Positions 23,391-31,979 of a DNA stretch of 34,775 nt are shown piece after piece. Each line of letters opens with the position of its first letter. The first letter of the stretch is position 1. Source of the stretch: Minisyncoccota bacterium (lineage in GTDB: Bacteria > Patescibacteriota > Minisyncoccia > UBA6257 > 02-FULL-45-10c); assembly GCA_028716745.1 (NCBI GenBank), contig JAQUPE010000007.1, forward strand, positions 1-34,775, in the 5' to 3' direction. A program made the translations under genes and the position numbers. The notes beneath the pieces were generated by a model that saw only the letters and a list, made by a program, of their open reading frames with translations, was not told the origin of the DNA and did not search any database.

Positions 23391-24035
23391 TTATTCGCCT
23401 ACTTGGTAATAAATTTGCCTAGTCTCTATTTTTTCTTGGCCGAGGATTTTTTTAACTTTAAATTCAATAACATTTAATGTCGGCTGAAGATTGTAGGGAT
23501 ATAGGAATTTTCCGCTATAGGAATCGGTCAAAACTTCAACTCCATTGATAGTTAATTTATCTTTTGGATTAATGCTGCCGGCTAAATCAAATACCGGATC
23601 ATTTACGGTAATAGTTGAGTCAGACGGGGGATTGGTAATTTTTAAAGTCAGCTGCCCGAAAAGATTATTGTAATTAAGAACGATATAAATTGCAGCCAGA
23701 ACTCCTAAGATTGCCCAAACAATTGTTTTTTTATTTATATGCTTGATGGCAAAACGATTGGCCGGCAATTTATCAAAACCGCCGGAAGTTTTATGATCCA
23801 GTTCGTTTTTATATAAATGCCAAATTTCGTTAGGATCCAAGCGGAGAGCTTTGGAAATTTTTTTGATATAGCCCCTAATGTATGGAGCGGCCGGCAACTT
23901 GTCGGTCTCCAGATTTTTAAGCGCGTTAATGTAGTGCGATGAAACGCCGGTTAATTGCGCGAGCTCTTCAATATCAACTTCATTTTTTTCCAGAGCCTCA
24001 TCGAAGATTGTTTTTAGGCTTTTTCCTTCTTCCAT
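23391..24035 (-). CDS. RodZ-like HTH membrane protein
   Basis: A 214-residue protein with an N-terminal helix-turn-helix of the RodZ type (about 8-75, VDIEELAQLTGVSSHYINALK, then PYIRGYIKKISKAL), a linker, one membrane helix (103-122) and an extracellular beta domain (about 128-214, ITNPPSDSTITVNDPVFDL). RodZ links MreB to the envelope in rod-shaped cells; whether this homologue does so is unproven, since no mreB is in the window. A TATAAT overlapping the ftsK stop precedes it, so it can be made independently of ftsK. Confidence 0.82.
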   Translation of the reverse strand: MEEGKSLKTIFDEALEKNEVDIEELAQLTGVSSHYINALKNLETDKLPAAPYIRGYIKKISKALRLDPNEIWHLYKNELDHKTSGGFDKLPANRFAIKHINKKTIVWAILGVLAAIYIVLNYNNLFGQLTLKITNPPSDSTITVNDPVFDLAGSINPKDKLTINGVEVLTDSYSGKFLYPYNLQPTLNVIEFKVKKILGQEKIETRQIYYQVGE

Positions 24036-24046
24036 ATGTTTCGAGA

Positions 24047-24052
24047 ATTATA
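24047..24052 (-). promoter_or_regulatory. -10 box overlapping the ftsK stop codon
   Basis: A perfect TATAAT on the minus strand contains the ftsK stop TAA (24048-24050) and lies 11 bases before the RodZ-like ATG. Confidence 0.5.
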
Positions 24053-26156
24053 CATCAGTTTCTCCTTTGTCCAAATATACCTCGCGCGGCTTAGCTCCGT
24101 CGCCGGGGCCTACAATTCCTCGTTCTTCCATTATATCCAGGAGGCGGGCAGCGCGGGCATAGCCGACAGCCAGGCGCCTTTGCAGAAGAGAGGCGGAAGC
24201 TTTTTGCGCTTCTCGGACAACCAGAACAGCTTCGTCATAAAGTTCATCATCGGCGTCTCCGGAATAATCGTCAAAATTAACATCGCGTCTTTGGTCGCCG
24301 GCTTCAAAGTCCGGAGAAGATTCTCCTGATACTTCGGGCAATAATTTATTATTTTCTCTGATAAAATCGGTAACTTTATGAAGCTCTTCTTCGCTGATAT
24401 ATGCGCCTTGAATTCTTTTAGGCTTGGAAAGATCGGAAGAAGTGAAAAGCATGTCGCCTCCGCCGAGCAATTTTTCCGCTCCGGCTGCATCAAGAATGGT
24501 GCGGGAATCGACTTGGCTGGCAACTTGGAGCGCCATGCGGGAAGTAATGTTGGCTTTAATTAGGCCGGTAATAACTTCTACAGAAGGTCTTTGGGTTGAA
24601 AGTACCAAGTGAATTCCGGTAGCGCGAGCCATTTGGGCCAAGCGGACAATAGAGGATTCGATGTCGCGTCCATAGGCAGCCATCAAGTCGGCAAGTTCGT
24701 CTACAACTATTGTTATATATGGAAGAGCATCGTTGGGATTGGATTTATTAAAGCTTTTAATGTCTCTAGCTCCGGCGCCTTGTAATAATTCATAGCGTCT
24801 TTCCATTTCTTGAATTGCCCAGCGGAAAACCCCAAGCGCTTTTTTGCCTTCGGTAATTACAGGCGAAATTAAATGCGGAATATTATTGTAAATAGTAAGT
24901 TCTACTCTTTTAGGATCTATCATTATAAATCTCAAAGTTTCCGGAGAATTTTTATAAAGCAAAGAAGTAATCAATGCGTGGATAGCCACGGATTTTCCGG
25001 ATCCGGTGCTGCCGGCGATTAAAAGATGCGGCATTTTGGCGATATCGGAAACAATCAGATCTCCGCTGACATCGCGTCCCAAAATAAATCCTAATGGTCC
25101 CGATTCGGTAAATTCCGGGAAGGACATCAGGCTGCCGAGGCGGACGATGGCGGCGCATTTATTCGGCACTTCAATTCCGACAAAAGATTTTCCCGGAATC
25201 GGAGCCTCGATTCTTATTGGATGTGCGGCTAGAGCCAGCGCCAAGTCCTGGTTAAGCGCGGTGATGCGGGAAATTTTTATTCCTTCAGCCGGTTTTAAAG
25301 TATATCTCGTAACTTTCGGGCCGATGGCGATTTCTCCCATTTCCACCGGAATGCCGAAACTCTCCAGGGTTCTTTTTATAATATTGGCGTTGGCGCGTAA
25401 ATCTCCGGAAGTAGGCTTTTCAATAGTCGATTTTAAAAGCGAAAGCGGAGGAGGGGTATAATTTTTTATTTTACCCATAGCTTTTTTCGGAACAAAAGAA
25501 TCTTTTTGAATTTCTATTTTTAATTCCTCTTCTTCTTTTTCTTTTTTATCTTTTTTATTTTCGCCGTCAGAAGCTTTTTCTTCCGCGCGGGTTATTTCAG
25601 CGCTTTTAATTATAACTTCAGCTTCTTCCTCTTCTTCATCGTCTTCTGATTTTTGTCCGAATAATTTAAGAGGCTTATTGAGCGTGATTAGCAATGAGGC
25701 GATTAATAAGGTTCCGCAGATTATTAAAGCGGCAATATATCCAAAGGGAATTTCCATGGAGCCAATCCATCTGCCGATTAAGCCGCCTTTTTCCGGGAAA
25801 ATAATATCAATTAATCCCAAGCCGGATAAAATAAAAAGTCCTGCGCCGGTAAAGGTCAGGGATAGGGTTTTTAGATTGTCTTTTTTTTCAGAAAGAAAAA
25901 CAACGGCGACTATCAGAGATATTAAAGGAATCAGATAATATCCTAAGCCGAACAATTTTGAGAGGATATTAAAAACAAATTCTCCGGCAGGTCCGGCCTT
26001 GTCTATGCTGGCCAGGATAAAGATTATGGCTACGGCAACGAGAAATATGCCTAGAATACTGCGTTCAGTTTCCGGGTTGATTTGAGATCTTAATGATTGG
26101 AATTTGTTAAAAACTCCTCCTCCCTGCCCGTTGGTTTTTTTGTTTTTCTTAGCCAT
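24048..26156 (-). CDS. ftsK: DNA translocase FtsK/SpoIIIE
   Basis: A 702-residue septal DNA pump for chromosome segregation. The N-terminus has about four membrane helices (about 33-170), then an acidic linker (about 175-215). The motor has Walker A GSTGSGKS (382-389) and Walker B ITIVVDELADLMA. The C-terminal gamma winged helix (YDEAVLVVREAQKASASLLQ, then RLLDIMEERGIVGP) reads polar sequences. The length is compact compared with E. coli and close to SpoIIIE. Its -10 box overlaps that of the divergent phosphomannomutase gene. Confidence 0.96.
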   Translation of the reverse strand: MAKKNKKTNGQGGGVFNKFQSLRSQINPETERSILGIFLVAVAIIFILASIDKAGPAGEFVFNILSKLFGLGYYLIPLISLIVAVVFLSEKKDNLKTLSLTFTGAGLFILSGLGLIDIIFPEKGGLIGRWIGSMEIPFGYIAALIICGTLLIASLLITLNKPLKLFGQKSEDDEEEEEAEVIIKSAEITRAEEKASDGENKKDKKEKEEEELKIEIQKDSFVPKKAMGKIKNYTPPPLSLLKSTIEKPTSGDLRANANIIKRTLESFGIPVEMGEIAIGPKVTRYTLKPAEGIKISRITALNQDLALALAAHPIRIEAPIPGKSFVGIEVPNKCAAIVRLGSLMSFPEFTESGPLGFILGRDVSGDLIVSDIAKMPHLLIAGSTGSGKSVAIHALITSLLYKNSPETLRFIMIDPKRVELTIYNNIPHLISPVITEGKKALGVFRWAIQEMERRYELLQGAGARDIKSFNKSNPNDALPYITIVVDELADLMAAYGRDIESSIVRLAQMARATGIHLVLSTQRPSVEVITGLIKANITSRMALQVASQVDSRTILDAAGAEKLLGGGDMLFTSSDLSKPKRIQGAYISEEELHKVTDFIRENNKLLPEVSGESSPDFEAGDQRRDVNFDDYSGDADDELYDEAVLVVREAQKASASLLQRRLAVGYARAARLLDIMEERGIVGPGDGAKPREVYLDKGETDV

Positions 26157-26179
26157 GAATAAAGAATTTAGATGTTTCT

Positions 26180-26189
26180 ATTATATAAT
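26180..26189. promoter_or_regulatory. Palindromic, shared divergent -10 region (ftsK / phosphomannomutase)
   Basis: The 10-base palindrome ATTATATAAT contains TATAAT on both strands (26184-26189 plus, 26180-26185 minus). The plus-strand box ends 8 bases before the mutase ATG; the minus-strand box lies 23 bases before ftsK, with TTGGGA 17 bases upstream of it. Confidence 0.6.
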
Positions 26190-26197
26190 AAAAGTGC

Positions 26198-27514
26198 ATG
26201 AATCCCAAAATTTTTAAAGCCAATGATATTCGCGGGAAATACCCGCAGGAAGTTAATGAAAAGACGATTTTTGAAATTGCCAAGGCGTTGAGGGGGTATT
26301 TTGGCCTGAAGGCTAAAATTGTAATTGGACGCGATGACCGATTGAGTTCGCCGTCTTTATACAAGGAGGTTTTTAGAGGATTAGGCGGGAAAATTATTGA
26401 GGCAAAAATAATTACTACGCCGATGCTTTATTTTTTGGTTAATAAGCTAGGGGCGGACGGAGGAATAATGGTGACGGCCTCGCATAATCCGAAGAATTTT
26501 AACGGGCTTAAAATTGTCGGGAAAAAAGCCTCGCCGATAAGCGGGCTGGAAATCGGATCTTTTGCCTCAACTCGCTTCGTTCGTCCAGCGACTCGCTCGC
26601 TTGTCCTCGCCGATTCGGTCCGACTATTGGTCGGACACCATGCCGAATCGGTTGCGGGAGTTTCGGACAAGAGATACCAATTTCTTTATATTAGTTTTTT
26701 AAAGAAGTTTTTGAAATTAAAACGGCCGGTAAAAGTCGTTTTTGATTGTTCCAATGGAACAACCGGATTGGTTTTGAAAAAGCTTTTTCCGCGGGCGATT
26801 TTTATAAATAATAAGCTTAATGGAAATTTTCCTGCCCATGGGCCGGATCCAATGGCTGGGGGAGCGATGGAACAATTACAGTCGGCGGTCAAAAAGCATA
26901 AAGCAGATTTAGGAATAATTTTTGATTCTGACGGCGACAGAGTATTTTTTGCCGATGATAAAGGGAAAACAATAGATGCCGAGGATGCGGCTTTTATTTT
27001 GGCAGAAAATTATAAACAGCCGTTTGTTATTTCGGCTGATTATGGATATAGGATGAAACAGTACAAAACAATAATTTCAAAAGTTGGAAGATATTTTTTG
27101 AAAAAGAAAATGATTGATAAAAAGGCGAGTTTTGGAGCCGAGAGGTCTGGGCATTATTATTTCAAGGATTTTAATTATAGCGATAGCGGAATTTTCGCGG
27201 CAATTCAGATGATAAACTTTATTTCCGGAAAGAACGAAAAAATACCGGATTATTTAAATAAATTGCCGAAGCTTTACAGATTCAGCAAAAATTTCAAAGT
27301 TTCCGATAAAGAAAAAATTATTAATAGAGCTGAGAAATTTTATAAAAATAAAAAAATTAAAGTATCCAGTCCCGATGGATTGGTTGTTGAGGCAAAAGAT
27401 TTTAGATTTTGCCTAAGGCCTTCAAATACGGAAAATTTAGTCCGATTGAATGCGGAGGCGTTAAGTAAAGAGGCTTTAAGCAGGGGAATAAAAGAATTAA
27501 AACAAATTCTGTAA
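26198..27514 (+). CDS. Phosphomannomutase/phosphoglucomutase with in-frame palindromic insertion
   Basis: A 438-residue alpha-D-phosphohexomutase that moves phosphate between C6 and C1 of mannose or glucose. The catalytic phosphoserine loop TASHNP (Ser95), metal loop DSDGDR (243-248), sugar loop GAERSGH and phosphate loop RPSNTE (407-412) are all intact. Residues about 120-155 (SFASTRFVRPATRS onward) are unlike the family and coincide with a GC-richer palindromic DNA element (26571-26651), which stays in frame. The site is the surface region between the active-site loop and the YISFLKKFL helix, so the enzyme may tolerate it. The gene overlaps the convergent exonuclease gene by 18 bases. Confidence 0.92.
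   Translation: MNPKIFKANDIRGKYPQEVNEKTIFEIAKALRGYFGLKAKIVIGRDDRLSSPSLYKEVFRGLGGKIIEAKIITTPMLYFLVNKLGADGGIMVTASHNPKNFNGLKIVGKKASPISGLEIGSFASTRFVRPATRSLVLADSVRLLVGHHAESVAGVSDKRYQFLYISFLKKFLKLKRPVKVVFDCSNGTTGLVLKKLFPRAIFINNKLNGNFPAHGPDPMAGGAMEQLQSAVKKHKADLGIIFDSDGDRVFFADDKGKTIDAEDAAFILAENYKQPFVISADYGYRMKQYKTIISKVGRYFLKKKMIDKKASFGAERSGHYYFKDFNYSDSGIFAAIQMINFISGKNEKIPDYLNKLPKLYRFSKNFKVSDKEKIINRAEKFYKNKKIKVSSPDGLVVEAKDFRFCLRPSNTENLVRLNAEALSKEALSRGIKELKQIL
26571..26651 (+). repeat. In-frame palindromic element, copy B
   Basis: Two hairpins: TCGCT/AGCGA (26572-26576/26587-26591), then a spacer with GCTTGTCCTCG, then CCGATTCGG/CCGAATCGG (26610-26618/26643-26651, 9 bp perfect) continuing into TCCGAC/GTCGGA (26619-26624/26630-26635) with loop TATTG and a one-sided CACCATG bulge. 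It is GC-richer than the surrounding gene and shares its plan with the element at 29924-30002. Confidence 0.7.
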
Positions 27515-28060
27515 CGGAAGTCTTTCGTGCCAGTTGAATTGAACTTTGGCAATGCTGGCGCCGTGATCTGTGGGCACGAGTAAATGACCCTGGGTTTTAC
27601 CGAGTTCGTATAAATCTTTTGTAATTTTAACGTCGTTTAAACAATAATTTTTCAATTCTTCCAAGTTTCCTTCCTTATATAGCCTGATTGCTTCGAGGCC
27701 ATGATGGGTTTTGCCGATTTTAATATTTGTCTGCGCCAGCTGGTCCAGGCCGATTCTGTGCCCTAATTTTGATTCGATGTCGTCTAAAATATCCAAGCTT
27801 TCAATTTTTTCCAAATTAAATTTGAAATATTTATTTAATAAAGGAATATCAAAACGATTAGAAGCAAAGCCGATTATAAGGCCGGCATTTTGAAGAACTG
27901 GAGCCAGCTTGTCCATCTCATCTTCAAAAAATGACAAATAAGAATCTGTTTTGTAGGAATAGACGCCGACAAAAGAAACATCAAGCTTTAGCAGATTTTG
28001 CTGTCCGCCGACATCGGCGAAAGTATTTTTTGTTTCTATGTCGAGTACTATTTTATCCAT
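27497..28060 (-). CDS. DEDDy-type 3'-5' exonuclease domain protein (RNase H-like)
   Basis: A 187-residue DnaQ-like nuclease. The acidic residues are Asp7 and Glu9 (LDIET), Asp71 (SNRFDIPLL) and the last motif NYCLNDVKITKDLY with Tyr139 and Asp143, the DEDDy arrangement. It is similar to the YprB/RNase_H_2 type and to isolated polymerase B exonuclease domains. The substrate is unknown. The 3' end overlaps the convergent mutase gene by 18 bases; upstream, another RNase H-fold gene ends 5 bases before it. Confidence 0.8.
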   Translation of the reverse strand: MDKIVLDIETKNTFADVGGQQNLLKLDVSFVGVYSYKTDSYLSFFEDEMDKLAPVLQNAGLIIGFASNRFDIPLLNKYFKFNLEKIESLDILDDIESKLGHRIGLDQLAQTNIKIGKTHHGLEAIRLYKEGNLEELKNYCLNDVKITKDLYELGKTQGHLLVPTDHGASIAKVQFNWHERLPLQNLF

Positions 28061-28065
28061 GGTTT

Positions 28066-28545
28066 TTATACGTGGCGATCAGCAACTTTTGAGGCGCCGT
28101 AGCTGTTCGGTTTAATTTTAAATTCAAAATTATTAGCGCGGATTATTCCGGTAACTTCTTGGATTAAAGATTTTGTCGGTCCCTTTTCTCCTACATCAAC
28201 GTGAATTTCAAAATCAAAATTCTTAGCGCCTGATTTTTGCAGGGCCTCTAAAATTTCTTTGCCGGTTTCAAGAGACAATAAAACTTCCTGAATAATTCTG
28301 TCGCGCAACGTATGGATTTTAACCATTTCCAAATGACGCCAAAAATATTTCCCGCCGTTGCCTACGCGATGCACTACGATTGCCGTAACGAAGTCAGCTT
28401 TGTTTTCGGGCCGCCTTAAGGAATCGCTGCCGATTATTACTTTATAATTTTTTTGCGGAGCCGCGTTTATAAATTCATTTATTGATTGGATTATTTGCTC
28501 TTTATTCAGCTTCAGGCCGAAAGAGCTGTTGAATAGATAGTCCAT
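28066..28545 (-). CDS. YkuK/DUF458 RNase H-like protein
   Basis: A 159-residue protein matching the DUF458 (RNase H-like, B. subtilis YkuK) family. The N-terminal GSDSLRRPENKADFVTAIVV supplies a first acidic residue (Asp41), and the C-terminal IHVDVGEKGPTKSLIQE and KIKPNSYGASKVADRH are characteristic. The biological role is unknown; the fold suggests a nucleic-acid nuclease or a ribonuclease relative. It forms a two-gene unit with the exonuclease gene. Confidence 0.85.
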   Translation of the reverse strand: MDYLFNSSFGLKLNKEQIIQSINEFINAAPQKNYKVIIGSDSLRRPENKADFVTAIVVHRVGNGGKYFWRHLEMVKIHTLRDRIIQEVLLSLETGKEILEALQKSGAKNFDFEIHVDVGEKGPTKSLIQEVTGIIRANNFEFKIKPNSYGASKVADRHV

Positions 28546-28666
28546 TTATTCGTTAGAGTACAGCGGGTAAGGGCAATTTACAAGGTTTTGGTTTAGTGCA
28601 CCAAAATATCTTGAAAATTCGTATTGTATATTATAATAGTATGTATAATTAATTTTATATAAAAAT

Positions 28667-29893
28667 ATGAATAAAAAACTAATTACAAAATCAATAATTA
28701 TCTTTTCGGTCGCGGGATTAGCGGGATTTTTCCTTTTTGGGCAGATTGCCAGGGCTAATTTTTTCAGCGACTTTATAAACAGAATGCTTCCTCCGGCCTC
28801 TGAAAAGCCGGTTGAAAATAAAGTTGTTCCTTATGAGGCTACAGATGCTTATGAGAGCGCAATGATAAAAACTGTGGAAGAGGCATCTCAGTCAGTTGTT
28901 TCAATTGTTATCAGTAAAGATTTGCCGGTGATTGAACAGTGTCCTTATAATCCTTTTGGAAATTTGCCTCCGGAATATCAGCAATTTTTTGGAGATATCA
29001 GCGGCTTTACTCAGCCTTGCCAGAAGGGAACTAAAAAACAGGAAGTCGGCGGAGGAACCGGCTTTATAATTTCCGAGGATGGAATGATTTTGACCAATAA
29101 GCATGTAGTTAGCGATGAAAAAGCCGAATATACGGTTTTGATGAATGATGGAAAAAAATATACCGCCAAAATTTTAGCGCGCGATCCTTTGCAGGATTTA
29201 GCTGTTGCAAAAATTCAGGCAACAGGACTCAAGCCTTTAAAGCTCGGAGATTCTGATTCTATAAAATTAGGACAAACTGCAATTGTTATAGGAAATGCTT
29301 TGGGAGAATTCAGAAACACGGTTTCCAGAGGAATAATTTCCGGATTGTCCAGAAAAATTACAGCTACTGATGGAGCACAATCGGAATCCTTGGAGGGATT
29401 GATTCAAACGGACGCGGCAATTAACCCGGGAAATTCCGGCGGACCGATTTTAAACTTGCGCGGAGAAGTTATCGGGGTGAGCGTAGCGATGGCTACAAAT
29501 GCGCAGAGCATCGGATTTGCTATTCCTATTAATAAAGCCAAAAGAGACATTAATTCCGTGAAGGCGAGCGGGAAAATAATTTTTCCTTATTTAGGCGTAA
29601 GGTATATGGCCATTACCGATGATTTGGCGGAAAAAGAAAAACTTACTGTAAAAAGAGGGGCTTTGGTGCGTGGCAATGAGAGCGGGGCGGGAGTCTTGAA
29701 AGATTCGCCGGCTTATAAAGCAGGGATTAAGGCGGAGGACATTATATTGGAAGTTAACGGAGAAAAAATAGACGAAGACAATTCTTTGAGCGCGCTTCTT
29801 CAGAAATATAATGTTGGGGACAAGGTAAAATTGAAGATTTTGCGGGACAGCAAGGAAATTGAGATAGAAGTTGCCCTCGAAGAAAAGAAATAG
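28667..29893 (+). CDS. HtrA/DegP-type serine protease
   Basis: A 408-residue S1C protease of envelope quality control. An N-terminal membrane anchor (about 8-30) is followed by a linker, the trypsin-like domain with triad His146 (TNKHVV), Asp177 (QDLAVAK) and Ser257 (NPGNSGGP), and one C-terminal PDZ domain (about 310-405, with SPAYKAGIKAEDIILEVNGEKI). A two-Cys insertion (CPYNPFG, then QPCQKG) lies just before the protease core. The upstream gap 28546-28666 has TATAAT (near 28632) with weak -35 options and no gene. Confidence 0.94.
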   Translation: MNKKLITKSIIIFSVAGLAGFFLFGQIARANFFSDFINRMLPPASEKPVENKVVPYEATDAYESAMIKTVEEASQSVVSIVISKDLPVIEQCPYNPFGNLPPEYQQFFGDISGFTQPCQKGTKKQEVGGGTGFIISEDGMILTNKHVVSDEKAEYTVLMNDGKKYTAKILARDPLQDLAVAKIQATGLKPLKLGDSDSIKLGQTAIVIGNALGEFRNTVSRGIISGLSRKITATDGAQSESLEGLIQTDAAINPGNSGGPILNLRGEVIGVSVAMATNAQSIGFAIPINKAKRDINSVKASGKIIFPYLGVRYMAITDDLAEKEKLTVKRGALVRGNESGAGVLKDSPAYKAGIKAEDIILEVNGEKIDEDNSLSALLQKYNVGDKVKLKILRDSKEIEIEVALEEKK

Positions 29894-29923
29894 TTCCGCC
29901 AAATTATTTTTCGGAAACAGCAT

Positions 29924-30002
29924 AATTCGCTTCCGGCGAGCGAATTTGCTTCTCTCTCGTTCCGGCGGATCCCCGATAGGGGGCTGCCAAGCCCGCCGGA
30001 AC
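29924..30002 (+). repeat. Palindromic element, copy A (intergenic)
   Basis: Two hairpins in the gap after htrA: AATTCGCT/AGCGAATT (29924-29931/29939-29946), a spacer GCTTCTCTCTC, then GTTCCGGCGG/CCGCCGGAAC (29959-29968/29993-30002, 10 bp perfect) enclosing CCCC-GATA-GGGG and a one-sided GCTGCCAAGC. It follows the same plan as the element inside the mutase gene. The rest of the gap 29894-30120 holds only a promoter. Confidence 0.7.
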
Positions 30003-30105
30003 TCCGAGATGTTCCAAAAAACAATTTATCTCCACGTTAGAGTTTTTAAGGTTGTCGCAAAAAGAATGTTTATTCACTTTAGGCTTAATGAGGAGAAGGG
30101 GTTTG

Positions 30106-30114
30106 TGATACAAT
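30106..30114 (+). promoter_or_regulatory. Extended -10 before the Cys-rich protein gene
   Basis: TGA followed by TACAAT (30109-30114) ends 6 bases before a GTG at 30121. A leaderless GTG start would fit; the ATG at 30142 is the alternative. Confidence 0.5.
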
Positions 30115-30120
30115 TAAATT

Positions 30121-31974
30121 GTGGCCGAAAGGCGCAGTTTAATGTTTAGATTTTCCAATAAAACACTTTCAATTTTTATTTTATTTACGGCGATTGTCGT
30201 TTCTTTTGCTATCGTCCAGAATTCCGCTAAGGCAATTTCTTGCAGCGTCTATCAGGATTATATGACGCAATATCCGAATTATCCGTATACAGGAACAATC
30301 GGCAATATGACAGGATGTCTTTGCGGATCAACTTCTGTGACATCTTGCGACTCATATGATCCTCAGACAAACAATACGACCCAAAAAATTGTAAATTATT
30401 TTAGCGGATCTTCTGTTGGAATTGGAGGCAAGTGTAATTACGGTCAGTATAGCGGATATACATGTACAAAAACCGGTTATACGAAAATAGTTTGGGATCA
30501 GTGGGGCTGCACCCTTGAAGGAAATGCGAATTGCAGTGATTGGGGAAGTGCTACTTATTCAAATTGGAGTCAGGAATTATGGGATGCCTGCAAACTTAGA
30601 TGTGAGGCGGCTGCAGAAGAAGAGGCTCATAGAGTTTTAAAAAGAGTGGATGAGAATATGGATAAGCTTGGGCCGTATATGGAGAATGTAGTTTATAAAT
30701 GTAGCTGTTATTTTAACGACGCTGTTTCCGGAGGAAGCTGCTGCACTAATCCATGCATAGGATTAATTGTTACTATCGGATGTTGCGAAACAAAAATGTG
30801 CGGATCTACTAAGGGATATAATCGTTGTTCTTGCGGTGGATCAGAGATAGAAGTGGGCTCGCTTTGTGTTGTTAATGATGGAAAATATAAATTAATTTGT
30901 TCATCAACCGGTTATCAGGAATACTGGGAAAGAACCGAGGACGTTGACCCCCCGGCGGCTTCCGTGTGCGGAGACCATGTTTGCAATTCTATTTTAGAAG
31001 ATTCCATGAGCTGTCCCGAAGATTGCGGAGCGGCTCCGACATATTGTGGAGATGGTACATGCAATCCCGATGAAAGCTGTGCAAATTGTCATTTAGATTG
31101 CGGATCTTGCGCTACGGCGGCCTGTGGAGACGGATATTGCGGAAGCAGCGAAGATTGCAATAGTTGTGCAACAGATTGCGGAAGATGCGTCTCTGATGAC
31201 TCTTCTACCGGCTCTTGCCAGTGCGGTTCTAGAAGTATAGGAGTAGGAAATATTTGCTTGGAGTGCGGTTCTTCATATGGCTTGATTTGCTTGAGTAATA
31301 ATGATTATGGATATGGATCTGCGACTCAGTGTCCTGAAGAAATAGAAAAAAGCGCGGGCATCGCCCGTCAGGGATGGGCAGATAGTGAAAAAGCTCAAAG
31401 AGAATTGGAATTGGCAAAATGGAGAGCTGCCCAAGATGCAGAGCTGAGAAGATTGGAGGCCATGAAAAAGCAACTGGAAGAAGAGCGCTTAAGGGCTTTG
31501 CAGAGAAGATCTGTAACCAGCCAAGTCTCAGAATCGGCTTTACAGAAAGCGGTCAAGGATCAGGAAAAAATAAATCTGATTAAAAGCATAGAAAAAAAGC
31601 TTGCGCAGATAAATGATAAAATGGTTGATCAATGGTCCGGAGCTTTAATGCAGCTGAGCAGAATAACTAATGGAATCGGATCAAGACTGGAAAAGGCTGC
31701 GGCGGCGGGCGAAAATATTACTGCTGCAAAAACAGCTGCCGAGAAAGCAACATCTTCAATAAATATTGCTTATCAAAAAGTGGTTATTCAATCGGGTAAA
31801 GACTATTTGGTAAATGCAACAAGCGTAAGCACAGTAAAATCTGCGGCGTTGACGACCAGGACAAAATTAAATAAGGATTTGAAGGCGCTGGAGGTTTTTG
31901 TAAAAACCGCTTATGACGATACCAGCGCGGCTTTCGAGGCTTTAAAAACAGTTTCTAATTTGGGTGAAGAATAA
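30121..31974 (+). CDS. Secreted Cys-rich protein with CGDG repeats and coiled coil
   Basis: A 617-residue exported protein of unknown function. A signal peptide covers about residues 8-38 (FILFTAIVVSFAIV, then NSAKA). Then comes a Cys-rich region (about 40-270, many CxC pairs) and three tandem CGDG-type repeats beginning near residues 283, 309 and 335 (for example CGDGTCNPDESCANCHLDCG), a module seen in secreted archaeal and CPR proteins. The last third (about 415-615) is Lys/Glu/Ala-rich helix, probably coiled coil. The start may be GTG 30121 or ATG 30142. A small membrane protein gene follows 5 bases after. Confidence 0.8.
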   Translation: MAERRSLMFRFSNKTLSIFILFTAIVVSFAIVQNSAKAISCSVYQDYMTQYPNYPYTGTIGNMTGCLCGSTSVTSCDSYDPQTNNTTQKIVNYFSGSSVGIGGKCNYGQYSGYTCTKTGYTKIVWDQWGCTLEGNANCSDWGSATYSNWSQELWDACKLRCEAAAEEEAHRVLKRVDENMDKLGPYMENVVYKCSCYFNDAVSGGSCCTNPCIGLIVTIGCCETKMCGSTKGYNRCSCGGSEIEVGSLCVVNDGKYKLICSSTGYQEYWERTEDVDPPAASVCGDHVCNSILEDSMSCPEDCGAAPTYCGDGTCNPDESCANCHLDCGSCATAACGDGYCGSSEDCNSCATDCGRCVSDDSSTGSCQCGSRSIGVGNICLECGSSYGLICLSNNDYGYGSATQCPEEIEKSAGIARQGWADSEKAQRELELAKWRAAQDAELRRLEAMKKQLEEERLRALQRRSVTSQVSESALQKAVKDQEKINLIKSIEKKLAQINDKMVDQWSGALMQLSRITNGIGSRLEKAAAAGENITAAKTAAEKATSSINIAYQKVVIQSGKDYLVNATSVSTVKSAALTTRTKLNKDLKALEVFVKTAYDDTSAAFEALKTVSNLGEE

Positions 31975-31979
31975 ACATT

